Source of the DNA: Acidobacteriota bacterium
Lineage (GTDB): Bacteria; Acidobacteriota; Terriglobia; Terriglobales; Acidobacteriaceae
DNA length: 64,000 bases
Assembly: GCA_003225555.1 (NCBI GenBank)
Contig: QIAM01000022.1
Span: 40,578 to 104,577, forward strand
Direction of reading: 5' to 3'
Made by a program: the position numbers and the translations under genes. The notes beneath the pieces are model-generated. The model had not been told where the DNA came from, searched no databases, and saw only the letters and a program-made list of their open reading frames with translations. This document shows positions 26,249 through 34,221 of the stretch, in pieces. How positions within the stretch are numbered: the first letter of the stretch is position 1; each line of letters begins with the position of its first letter.

Positions 26249-27343
26249 CTACTCGACGACTACCGCTTTGACCAGGTTTCTCGGGTGGTCCACGTCGTAA
26301 CCCTTGCGGACGGCTACGTGGTATGCGAACAACTGCAGCGGGATGACTTCCACGATCGGTAGCAGCAACTCGGGAGCGGCCGGAACGAAGAACACGTGGT
26401 CGGCGATGTTGGCGACCTCCTTGTCTCCTTCGGTGGCGACGGTGACCAGCGGGCCCCGGCGAGATTTCACTTCCTTCATGACTTCGAGCGTTCGGCGGTA
26501 GCGGAGAAGCGAGTCGGGATCGCTGTGGTCACAAGTGGCGAGCACGACTACAGGCAGGTTTTCATCCACCAATGCGTTGGGGCCATGTTTGAGTTCGCCC
26601 GCCGGATAACCTTCGGCGTGGGCGTACGAGATCTCTTTGAGCTTGAGCGCTCCTTCACGGGCGATGGCGTAATGCACTCCACGCCCCAGGTAAAGAAATT
26701 TCTCCGCCTGAAAATGTTCGGCAGAATATTCCTCGGCCAGTTCGTCCCAGACTTGCAGCTTCTCTTCGATGGCTTGCGGAAGCTGCATGAGTTGCTGCAG
26801 GTAAGAGCGTGTGACTTCGGAGGTCATGCGTCCGCGGCGTCGCGCGAGAAACAGGGCCATCAGATAAAGGATGGTGACCTGGGTGGTGAAGCTCTTGGTC
26901 GCCGGAACAGAGAGTTCGGGACCTGCGCCAGTGATCAGCGCTGCGCCGGCTTCGCGCACGATCGTGGTGTTGGGCACGTTCGAGATCGCGATGGTCTTCA
27001 CGCCGCGGGTGAGAGCCTCCCGCTGCGCCGCGATGGTGTCGGCAGTTTCGCCCGACTGCGTGATTACCATGACAATGGGATCGACTGCGGCGTGGGTCGA
27101 GCGATAGCAGTATTCGCTGGCATATTCCACATCGACCGCGACGCCGGAAAGATCTTCAATCATGATTTCTCCGGCAAGGCCCGCATGGCGACTCGATCCG
27201 CTGGCGGCGATGATCAGCTTTTCGAACGTCAGGAGCGCGCCCTCGATCGCCTGGAAATGGCCGGGGAAGATGATGTCGTCTTTCAAATGTTTCTCGACGG
27301 TCTTGGCGATGGCTTGCGGCTGCTCGTAGATTTCGCGCCGCAT
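26249..27343 (-). CDS. GlmS-like double-SIS sugar isomerase lacking the glutaminase domain
   Basis: About 364 residues from the ATG at 27343 (MRREIYEQPQAI, the usual beginning of the GlmS isomerase half); an upstream ATG at 27397 would add 18. Two SIS domains carry ASGSSRHAG, ITQSGETADT and ELSVPATKSFTTQ. The C-terminal part keeps the GlmS active-site pattern HAEGYPAGELKHGPNALVD and ends DVDHPRNLVKAVVVE. The N-terminal Cys-glutaminase half of GlmS is absent. It could be an ammonia-using isomerase, a glucosamine-6-phosphate deaminase or a related enzyme. It sits between an RNase gene and a sugar transporter. Confidence 0.85.
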   Translation of the reverse strand: MRREIYEQPQAIAKTVEKHLKDDIIFPGHFQAIEGALLTFEKLIIAASGSSRHAGLAGEIMIEDLSGVAVDVEYASEYCYRSTHAAVDPIVMVITQSGETADTIAAQREALTRGVKTIAISNVPNTTIVREAGAALITGAGPELSVPATKSFTTQVTILYLMALFLARRRGRMTSEVTRSYLQQLMQLPQAIEEKLQVWDELAEEYSAEHFQAEKFLYLGRGVHYAIAREGALKLKEISYAHAEGYPAGELKHGPNALVDENLPVVVLATCDHSDPDSLLRYRRTLEVMKEVKSRRGPLVTVATEGDKEVANIADHVFFVPAAPELLLPIVEVIPLQLFAYHVAVRKGYDVDHPRNLVKAVVVE

Positions 27344-27448
27344 GGCGTGGGAATGCTGCTTGTTCGATGGGTTCGTCTTGTGGTTCGTCGGCGTCATTGG
27401 GATTGCGGCTGAGAGTAAATCATTTGGTGCGCATCGATCAAACGAACA

Positions 27449-29287
27449 TCACGATGTGGTCGCGGTTTTGATCCCTGGCGTGATTGAACCCTTTTCAAAA
27501 TATGCTTCAATTTCTTCCAGGGTCTTGCCCTTGGTCTCGGGCAGAAACCAGGTAGCAGTAATGAAGTAGATCACCGTGCAGCCGGCGAACCCCAGAAACA
27601 TAGTCGAGTAGCCATACTTGCCTACCGTCGGCAGGAATATGGCAGCGATCGTGGTGGAAACTGCCTGGTTAATCAAGAGAGCAATGCTCATGCCGTTGGA
27701 GCGTATGCGAGTCGGCATCAACTCCGAAAGCGCCAGCCAGACACACACTCCGGGACCGATGGCGAAGAATGCCATGAATACAAACAGAGTGACAGCCACC
27801 ATCCAGCCGTTTCGCGAACGAGGCACGGGGGTGATGAGAGCGTTTTCAATTCTTAGAGGGGCGGTGCGGGCAGCGTCGAGATTGCCGAACGGATTGGAGA
27901 AGAAGGCAACGACCTTATTTGGGGGCACGCAGCTTTCCCGCGTCATCTCGAGCGGCTTGGCGGCCTTGTCGTCGGAACGTACGGCCTTCGTTGCAGCGCG
28001 GAAATCTCCGTAGGCATAAATGACAACCAAAGACGTTGGCTGGTGGACTCCGACTCTCGCCGTACTCCCGGTCGCCGTGAGCAAAGTCTCAGCCACGTTA
28101 TCGTCGTAACGCAAGGTTAGGTTTTGATCTGCGGTGACCATGGACTGAATTGGGCTCCGGGCATCTACGCGCAGCTTTTCGGTGCTGCGGAAGAGCACCG
28201 CAGTGCAGATGAGCGACACGATGATACCAGCGGTGCCGAGAGCGAGTAAGAACTTCCGACCCTTGCGGTCCACCAGCACGACACCACCGAAGGTTACGAG
28301 AAAATTCACCAGAGTAAAGACGACATATCCCCAATGGGCAGCAACATCGGAGAGACCACTCTGCAAGAGGATGTTGGTGTTGTAAGCGATGATAGAATTG
28401 ATTCCGGTGGCCTGATTGCAAGCCAGGATGATGCAGGCGAGCACGAACGGGATCACGTATTTTCGCCGAAGGAGCGACTCCCCGGTCTTCGCTGCGGTCG
28501 AAGCACTTCCTTTTTCGGCGGCGATGACCTCTTGCATCTCCCTGAACTCGAGATCCGACTGCTCGCGCGTACGGGAGCGAAGCAGCGCCGCGTAGGCAGC
28601 TTCTTTCTTGCCGTGCCGCAGCAGCCAACGCGGCGACTCCGCAACCATGAGGCTACCAATCACGAATAGAATTCCGGGCGGCAGCGAGACCCAAAAAATG
28701 CCACGCCAAGCCGTATTCTTGAAGGCAAGAAGTCGCGCCGCATCGCCGATCTGGGCCACCTGGTCAACCCGAAAGCTGAAGTACACACCGACCAGCGCCG
28801 CGATCACGATGCCGAGTGTCAGCAGCCATTGGAAAATGCCGGTACCTTTACCGCGGCTCGATGCCGACAGACACTCCGCCAGATAAAGAGGAACAACGAC
28901 GCCGATCAGCCCGGCGCTGACGCCTTGCAGCAACCGGCCAAGAACCAGTGGTCCGTAATTGTGAGACAGGGCAATGATGGGGATGCTCAGAACAAACAGC
29001 ACGCCGCTGACAGCCATCAGAGGTTTGCGGCCCATCCAATCCGCCAGTAGGCCGGCAAACAGCGTGGAGATCACACTGCCCAGCAGCACTGCCGCAACCA
29101 CAAATGAAAGTTGGCCCGCATTGAAGCCCGAGGTGGCCTCCAGATATGGCAATGCGCCGGCAATGATTCCAACATCCACTCCGTAGAGCAAGCCACCCAG
29201 ACCAGCCACCACCAGGAGGAAGCGGTTGTAGGAAGACTTGTTGTCATCGACCACGGCCGTAGTGCCTATCGCGATATCAGCAGCCAT
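27449..29287 (-). CDS. MFS sugar-porter-type transporter with a large insert
   Basis: About 612 residues from the ATG at 29287. Membrane segments and signatures of the sugar porter family are clear: GGLLYGVDVGIIAGALP, DWMGRKP, GRLLQGVSAGLIGVVVPLYLAE, ESPRWLLRHGK, NQATGINSIIAYN and the final PETKGKTLEEIE. An extra stretch of about 110 mostly polar residues (roughly 395-505) interrupts the C-terminal helix bundle between two membrane segments, which is unusual for the family. It is probably a proton-linked sugar importer. It is oriented with the SIS isomerase gene, separated by about 50 bases. Confidence 0.87.
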   Translation of the reverse strand: MAADIAIGTTAVVDDNKSSYNRFLLVVAGLGGLLYGVDVGIIAGALPYLEATSGFNAGQLSFVVAAVLLGSVISTLFAGLLADWMGRKPLMAVSGVLFVLSIPIIALSHNYGPLVLGRLLQGVSAGLIGVVVPLYLAECLSASSRGKGTGIFQWLLTLGIVIAALVGVYFSFRVDQVAQIGDAARLLAFKNTAWRGIFWVSLPPGILFVIGSLMVAESPRWLLRHGKKEAAYAALLRSRTREQSDLEFREMQEVIAAEKGSASTAAKTGESLLRRKYVIPFVLACIILACNQATGINSIIAYNTNILLQSGLSDVAAHWGYVVFTLVNFLVTFGGVVLVDRKGRKFLLALGTAGIIVSLICTAVLFRSTEKLRVDARSPIQSMVTADQNLTLRYDDNVAETLLTATGSTARVGVHQPTSLVVIYAYGDFRAATKAVRSDDKAAKPLEMTRESCVPPNKVVAFFSNPFGNLDAARTAPLRIENALITPVPRSRNGWMVAVTLFVFMAFFAIGPGVCVWLALSELMPTRIRSNGMSIALLINQAVSTTIAAIFLPTVGKYGYSTMFLGFAGCTVIYFITATWFLPETKGKTLEEIEAYFEKGSITPGIKTATTS

Positions 29288-29497
29288 ATTTTTCTTCACC
29301 CCAATGCGCGGAGGTTTACAAACGACCTGCCATTGTGAAGCACCCGATTGTAGCCTGCCAACAGGAAATGCAGGCAATATTGCTTCATCCAAGGGCTACA
29401 AAGGTATCCAACTTAGCGGCCAGAATCCTCGCAAGAAGTTGAAACGATCCGCTACCGCGCGTCACTACCTCTTAGTGGTTGCCTGGGGGTGTTGTGT

Positions 29498-30007
29498 ATG
29501 GCGCGTCCTGTTGCGGTTCTGACTCCACTGTCGAGGCCGGCGGCATTCCTGCCGGATGCCTGGCGGGTTCCCTTGCTGGGTTGGTTGTGGGTTCTTTTCA
29601 ACATATCGGTGGTATGGGTCGGGATCACCTTCGAGCAGACGACTCTGTGCGCTTTAGTGGCGGGAAGCGTCGATGGCATGGTGATCGCCATTATCGCGGT
29701 TGCCAAGGCGAGCGAAAAGTTTCAGGCCGCAGCGACTGGCCTGCTTGGCGGATTGGGTCTTAACAAGGTTGGCTCCGAAACCAACTTTCTGAAGACGGCA
29801 GCCAACGGTATCCATCATGTTGTGGACTCTTTTATGGACACTGTTATCGGCCCTTGTTCAAACTGCGAAGACACGCACAAAAAGATTGCGGGAGCCCTGC
29901 TTCTGATTATCTGGACCGCGATCTTTGTCGTCTTTGCCTCGTTGATTGGAGAATGGGTAAGAGCCTCGAGGTCGGAGAATGGGCCGCAGCAAAACGAGAC
30001 TCATTGA
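29498..30007 (+). CDS. Membrane protein of unknown function
   Basis: About 169 residues from the ATG at 29498. Hydrophobic segments are at about 25-45, 55-75 and 135-155. A Cys-x-x-Cys pair in GPCSNCEDTHKK precedes the last segment. I do not recognise the family. It is divergent from the sugar porter, so both promoters should lie in 29288-29497. Confidence 0.55.
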   Translation: MARPVAVLTPLSRPAAFLPDAWRVPLLGWLWVLFNISVVWVGITFEQTTLCALVAGSVDGMVIAIIAVAKASEKFQAAATGLLGGLGLNKVGSETNFLKTAANGIHHVVDSFMDTVIGPCSNCEDTHKKIAGALLLIIWTAIFVVFASLIGEWVRASRSENGPQQNETH

Positions 30008-30307
30008 CTTTTTCGACGTGTGCGGGCAGGAAATCGAGTTTTCCACGAAACGAACAGCAAGGTCGCTGCACTATCGAAATGAGTGGGGGAAGGTCGCAAA
30101 ACTCGGCGACTGTACGACCACGAAATCCCGAGAGGGAAGGGCCCCACGCGGCCGGGGGGAAGCTGGGGTACTTCAGAACGCCGGAGCCACAAGGGGGAAG
30201 AGGCTCCGGCGCTCTTCGGGATTTTTCCCGAACTCGCAGGCTCTGCACTGCTCTCTTGACGTAAACTCCTTGTCCTAATTCTTAGTTCGAACCTCTGGAG
30301 GTATTCC
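30008..30307. other. Intergenic region before the lysozyme gene
   Basis: Apart from the hairpin at 30180-30210, no convincing gene or RNA is visible. Open frames on both strands lack ribosome-binding sites and protein-like composition. Confidence 0.5.
30180..30210 (+). terminator. Possible terminator hairpin
   Basis: GCCGGAGCC (30180-30188) pairs with GGCTCCGGC (30202-30210) in a nine-base stem with a 13-base loop, followed after 10 bases by a short T-run (ATTTTTC). It could end the transcript of the membrane protein gene at 29498-30007, though it lies about 170 bases beyond the stop. Confidence 0.5.
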
Positions 30308-30778
30308 ATGCCATCCACGAACCACCTCTCCTACAGCAAGAACGGGCTTTCTCTGACTCAATCGTTTGAGGGAGTGCGCCTGACCGCATACCAGGATCAA
30401 GTGGGCGTATGGACTATCGGATTCGGTCACACTGGATCCGATGTCCACGCCGGACTCACGATTACGCAGGACCAGGCAAATGACCTGCTGATGGGTGACG
30501 TCAGCCACGCGGCGGCCGCAGTGAACCGATTGGTCACGGTTTCGTTAACTCAGGATCAGTTCGATGCTTTGGTGGATTTTGTTTTTAACGTGGGTATCGG
30601 CAATTTCGCGAGTTCAACCCTCTTGCGTGAACTGAACGCCTCCAATTTCACAGAGGCGGCCGCCCAATTTGAACGATGGTCCCACGCAGGCGGCGTCGTG
30701 GTGGCAGGATTGCTGCGCCGCCGCCAGGCTGAAGCAAAGCTCTTCCAGAATGATGTGCCAACAGCGGAAGAGGCTTAG
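30308..30778 (+). CDS. GH24 phage-type lysozyme (endolysin)
   Basis: A 156-residue muramidase that cleaves peptidoglycan glycan strands. The T4-lysozyme-like triad is visible as Glu21, Asp30 and Thr36 (FEGVRLTAYQDQ.GVWTIGFGHT), with an E-x8-D-x5-T spacing. LTQDQFDALVDFVFNVGIGNF is the usual second signature. There is no signal peptide, as in phage endolysins that depend on a holin. No other phage genes are nearby, so this may be a domesticated prophage or antibacterial gene. Confidence 0.9.
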   Translation: MPSTNHLSYSKNGLSLTQSFEGVRLTAYQDQVGVWTIGFGHTGSDVHAGLTITQDQANDLLMGDVSHAAAAVNRLVTVSLTQDQFDALVDFVFNVGIGNFASSTLLRELNASNFTEAAAQFERWSHAGGVVVAGLLRRRQAEAKLFQNDVPTAEEA

Positions 30779-31110
30779 GTAGCGGTTGACCGCATGAGCA
30801 GTTGTACTCCAGAAGATCACCCACGCGGCAGATACGAAAGCTTAGGTGAGCAAGGATTCCGAAAGCTGCAGATTGCTCGCCACGTAGAAAACGCCCGGCA
30901 GCTAACGAAAGATTCTGAGGGCCATGATGACGACCGTGGGTGCCGTCCGTCTTGCCAGCGCAACTAGTTCCATGAGCTTGTACAACCAATCCGTTCCCGG
31001 TCTGGCTAGATCGCTTGTCCCTTGAAAACAGTCCGGCGTTCCCCGCCCGGTTAGACGGGGAAGCCGGCCTTTCGCGGACCACATACGCTGAAGCGCAGTT
31101 GCGAGAGCCG
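30779..31110. other. Intergenic region between lysozyme and sigma-region-4 genes
   Basis: The two genes converge on this stretch. It contains the hairpin at 31033-31067 and no protein-coding frame that I trust. Confidence 0.5.
31033..31067 (-). terminator. Terminator hairpin after the sigma-region-4 gene
   Basis: CCGGC-G-TTCCCCG (31033-31045) pairs with CGGGGAAGCCGG (31056-31067), leaving one bulged base and a 10-base loop. On the minus strand it is followed by ACTGTTTTC. It lies 44 bases beyond the stop of the small minus-strand gene, which supports that gene being transcribed. Confidence 0.65.
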
Positions 31111-31410
31111 TCATTTTCCACGCCCCGCGTTTCCGGAATTCTTCCAGTCACCAATTTCGCGGCGGGCGCGTTTAAGCCGCACCAAGGCCGTGTTGACGGT
31201 GATTCCGAGTGTGGCCGCGATTTCTGCGATGGTATGTCCCTGAATCTCGCTTAGCAGAAAGACTTCGCGGTAGGCGCGCGGAAGCTGGAAAGCTCGTAAA
31301 AGCAGGCATTGGAATGCACCCGGTTCCTCCATCGGTGAATGCACTCTGCGGGTCTCGAGCGGCAAACGTGGCATCACGAATCGACCTCGGATTCTGGGAC
31401 TATGTCTCAT
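31111..31410 (-). CDS. Sigma-70 region 4 protein, lacking region 2 (orphan or truncated ECF sigma)
   Basis: At most 99 residues. The C-terminal part FQLPRAYREVFLLSEIQGHTIAEIAATLGITVNTALVRLKRARREI is an intact region-4 helix-turn-helix for -35 recognition. Region 2, which binds the core and the -10 element, is missing. Only 120 bases separate the 5' end from the divergent ECF sigma gene, leaving no room for it. It may be a gene remnant or a small DNA-binding regulator. Internal ATGs at 31374 and 31332 are alternative starts. Confidence 0.65.
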   Translation of the reverse strand: MRHSPRIRGRFVMPRLPLETRRVHSPMEEPGAFQCLLLRAFQLPRAYREVFLLSEIQGHTIAEIAATLGITVNTALVRLKRARREIGDWKNSGNAGRGK

Positions 31411-31530
31411 CGACTTCCACGGGGAATAGTGCTGCGTTAGCCGGCTTCGTTACAGGCCAATTAACCGTTCCCATCCCTTTGACGTGGGTGCTACACTAGC
31501 TGCCACTCCAACTGCCCGCGAGGGAAGTCC

Positions 31531-32124
31531 TTGCAATTCCAGAGCTTTGACGAATCCTACGTGGAGCGTCTTCGTGCCGGAGACTTCCGCACGCAGGAGC
31601 ATTTCGTTGCCTATTTCAGCGAACTGCTCCAGCTCAAGCTCCGCTCCCGCCTGCATTCCCCTCAGGCGATCGAAGACGTGCGGCAGGAAACTTTCGCGCG
31701 GGTCCTGGCGGCACTGCGTGGCGGCAAAATTCGGCAGCCGGAACGCCTGGGTGCGTACGTAAATTCCATGTGCAACAACGTTCTCCTAGAACACTATCGC
31801 GCGTCGCAACGCGATAGCTCGATAGAAGATGAGGAAGATCAGGATTTTCCGGCCAAGCCGGTCGACCTTCTGGGAGCCCTGGCTGCTAAGCAGATGGAGG
31901 AGAAAGTACGCGAGTTGGTCGACGAGCTGCCAGAGCGTGATCGAAGGTTGCTGCGCGAAGTCTTTCTCGAGGAACGCGATAAAGATGACGTCTGCCGGGA
32001 TTTCGGGGTTGACCGTGACTACCTGAGAGTGCTGCTGCATCGTGCCAAACAATCCTTCAAGGCCTTGTATCTAAAGAACATGTCGTCCCGTCCTCCGGGG
32101 GTAGCAGCGGCCGGAAGGCAGTGA
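31531..32124 (+). CDS. ECF-type RNA polymerase sigma factor
   Basis: A 197-residue sigma factor. Region 2 has DVRQETFARVLAALRGGKI and the region 2.4-like ERLGAYVNSMCNNVLLEHYRA. Region 4 includes LVDELPERDRRLLREVFLEERDKDDVCRDFGVDRDYLRVLLHRAKQSFK. The start is TTG at 31531 with GAGGGA upstream. It is followed 48 bases later by a membrane-anchored zinc-binding anti-sigma-like protein, then an unknown gene and a TPR-CHAT lipoprotein. It should direct expression of this cluster and perhaps other loci. Confidence 0.9.
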   Translation: MQFQSFDESYVERLRAGDFRTQEHFVAYFSELLQLKLRSRLHSPQAIEDVRQETFARVLAALRGGKIRQPERLGAYVNSMCNNVLLEHYRASQRDSSIEDEEDQDFPAKPVDLLGALAAKQMEEKVRELVDELPERDRRLLREVFLEERDKDDVCRDFGVDRDYLRVLLHRAKQSFKALYLKNMSSRPPGVAAAGRQ

Positions 32125-32172
32125 AACGATTTGGCAGTGTGTATCACTACTCTTATGAGAGGGGGATCGACA

Positions 32173-32847
32173 ATGGATCATGATCAAGCGGTCCGGCAAA
32201 AGGCGACCGAAAGATATCTTCTGAATGAACTCGATCCCGGCCTCCGGGACGAGTTCGAGGAACACCTCTTCGATTGCCAGGATTGCGCGCTCGACGTGCG
32301 AGCCGCGGCCATGTTCGTAGAGCAGAGCAAAGTCGTGCTGACCAAGCCGGTACCAGCTCAGGTTCGCGTGCCATTCCCAGTTCCCGCAAAGGTGGGGTGG
32401 ATGGGATGGCTGCGGCCGGTGTTCGCCGTGCCGGTCCTCGCCCTGCTTCTGGTCATTGGTTACCAAAACTTGGTTACGGTTCCGAAATTGACGCAGGCGA
32501 TAAATAAGCCGCAACTGTTACCTTCGGTCATGGTCAATGTCAGCACGCGGGGGGCGGAGGTTCGACAGGTCGCCGTAGCCAAGGGCAAAGCCTTCCTGTT
32601 GTACGTCCGAATACCACCGCAAGAGGGATTTTCGCGGTACACTGCGGACTTGTATAACCCGGCGGACAAGCTAGAATGGTCGCTTCCGATTCCCGCGACC
32701 CCGGGGGAGGACACGTGGCTGGTGCAGGTACCAGCAGCCAATCGGGAGCCGGGGAAATACACTCTGAAAATTCAAGGGATCACTGCCACGGGCCAAGGTA
32801 CGCAGGTCGGATTTCCGACTGCGTTTGAATTGAAGACGGAGAACTGA
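32173..32847 (+). CDS. Anti-sigma-like zinc-finger membrane protein
   Basis: About 224 residues from the ATG at 32173. The N-terminal zinc-binding anti-sigma motif is His31, Cys35 and Cys38 (EEHLFDCQDC), followed by one membrane segment (about 73-95, FAVPVLALLLVIGY). The remaining 120 residues form a periplasmic beta-rich domain ending FELKTEN. It is expected to hold the adjacent ECF sigma factor inactive until a signal arrives. Its position right after the sigma gene supports this. Confidence 0.85.
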   Translation: MDHDQAVRQKATERYLLNELDPGLRDEFEEHLFDCQDCALDVRAAAMFVEQSKVVLTKPVPAQVRVPFPVPAKVGWMGWLRPVFAVPVLALLLVIGYQNLVTVPKLTQAINKPQLLPSVMVNVSTRGAEVRQVAVAKGKAFLLYVRIPPQEGFSRYTADLYNPADKLEWSLPIPATPGEDTWLVQVPAANREPGKYTLKIQGITATGQGTQVGFPTAFELKTEN

Positions 32848-32870
32848 GCTCACACGAGAGGAGCACATCG

Positions 32871-33764
32871 ATGGCCGCACTACCGAACTCTGAACCACGC
32901 ACCGAAAAAGTCCTGCACCGATATCATGCAAGTTCTTACGCGCTAAGCGCGAGTCTGAAAGAGCCGATCGAGCGCGAGGTTGAGGCTCAGGCAGACCTGA
33001 AGATCGACGAAGTCAGCGATGGCAAGAGAGTCTACAAATTCCAGCCCGCCAGCTCCTACCAGGTTGAAGGAATCATCTCCTACAAATCGGGATACACGCA
33101 GGTGGCGGGCCATAAGAGCCCTAAGCCGGGTCACGGCTTCGTTACGCTGGCGACCTCTGTGCTCGAAGGTCTGAACGTTCTCGATGTAGTCACCGCCGAC
33201 CGCGTGGTAGGGCAGATCTCGACCGAGCATCCGCTCTATAGGAAAGGGCAGGTGCCCTCGGTCACTTTCCTGGGGACACGCTTTGTGAATCTCCGAATTG
33301 GCGGACACAAGGTCGAAGTGGAGCAGGATCTCCAGATTCTGGGGCCAAGACACGAGGATGACCGTTCTTACCTGGAAGACGAAGAAGTCCTCGGTCGCAT
33401 CGAGCGCCAGTACAAGAACGTGAGGAGCGCTGCAGGGAACGGTGACTGGGCTGGGGAAAAGTATCGTTGGGATTCTGCCTCCGTACAGCGCGAGGGAACT
33501 GCAAACTGCTCGCTGGTGACGGGAATTAAGGGGTTGCCCAAGGGAATTTCGTTTGGCCACGTCATCGACCTGCCGCATTTTGGTAAGATCTTCCTGGGCG
33601 AACTCAGCGTGAACCGCACTCGCGCCAAAAAGCAGGACGAGAACGATACGTACCATTTCCATCTGCGAATGGTGCGGCTGGAAATGGGATGCCTCGCGCA
33701 GGGGACGACGACAGCGGTTGCGCTGTCATCGAATGGAACTGGTGGAAAAGGCGGCGGTCCGTAG
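32871..33764 (+). CDS. Conserved-looking protein of unknown function in the sigma/CHAT cluster
   Basis: A 297-residue protein, 23 bases after the anti-sigma gene and with GAGAGGAG upstream, so probably in the same operon. There is no signal peptide or membrane segment. The composition is soluble, with a central SYQVEGIISYKSGYTQVAGHK, then VPSVTFLGTRFVNLRIGGHKVEVE, and many charged residues. The end is Gly-rich. I recognise no family. As the gene between an ECF module and a CHAT protein it is a candidate partner or substrate, but that is inference from position only. Confidence 0.7.
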   Translation: MAALPNSEPRTEKVLHRYHASSYALSASLKEPIEREVEAQADLKIDEVSDGKRVYKFQPASSYQVEGIISYKSGYTQVAGHKSPKPGHGFVTLATSVLEGLNVLDVVTADRVVGQISTEHPLYRKGQVPSVTFLGTRFVNLRIGGHKVEVEQDLQILGPRHEDDRSYLEDEEVLGRIERQYKNVRSAAGNGDWAGEKYRWDSASVQREGTANCSLVTGIKGLPKGISFGHVIDLPHFGKIFLGELSVNRTRAKKQDENDTYHFHLRMVRLEMGCLAQGTTTAVALSSNGTGGKGGGP

Positions 33765-34221
33765 ATGTACCGTTCGGATCTGTGCTCTCTCGAGCGAAGC
33801 GATGATGTGTCTCGTCTACTGCCAGCCTGATCCTCGCATAGGTCAAGATGATGTTGTGCATCCCAGGCTCTTAGCTATCCGCAGTCCTTCGCCCAGCCAT
33901 CCCGACAACTCGAAAGGTAACGCCGCGCTCTAAATGTATCGTGAGTCCTATTGGGTTCGCTTGGTCGGTACCTGAGGTTGCACCAGCTGAGACGGGGAGG
34001 TTTGAGCCCGAGTCTACCTCATGAAGCACGCGTTTGGTTTTCCGAGTTGTCTAATACAACCGATGGCGTGGTGACTTCCGTGCCGAGGTTGCCGAGCCAG
34101 AAGACAGAGAGATAAACCCGTCTAAACATACTCATTCCCACTTAAGGGGGAGGAGTTATACAGGGCCCATTTTCGACTTTCAAGTTAAAATCTCAGCGGC
34201 TCCGAAAAACCGGGTAGACCA
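33765..34221. other. Intergenic region upstream of the CHAT gene
   Basis: A stretch of 457 bases without a trustworthy gene. It must hold the promoter of the TPR-CHAT gene if that is separately expressed. I see no strong hairpin with a T-run and no RNA motif. Confidence 0.45.

Noticed and set aside
27344..27448. Possible glmS ribozyme or riboswitch ahead of the GlmS-like gene
   Set aside because: The space is short and shows none of the conserved ribozyme core. The gene also lacks the glutaminase half.
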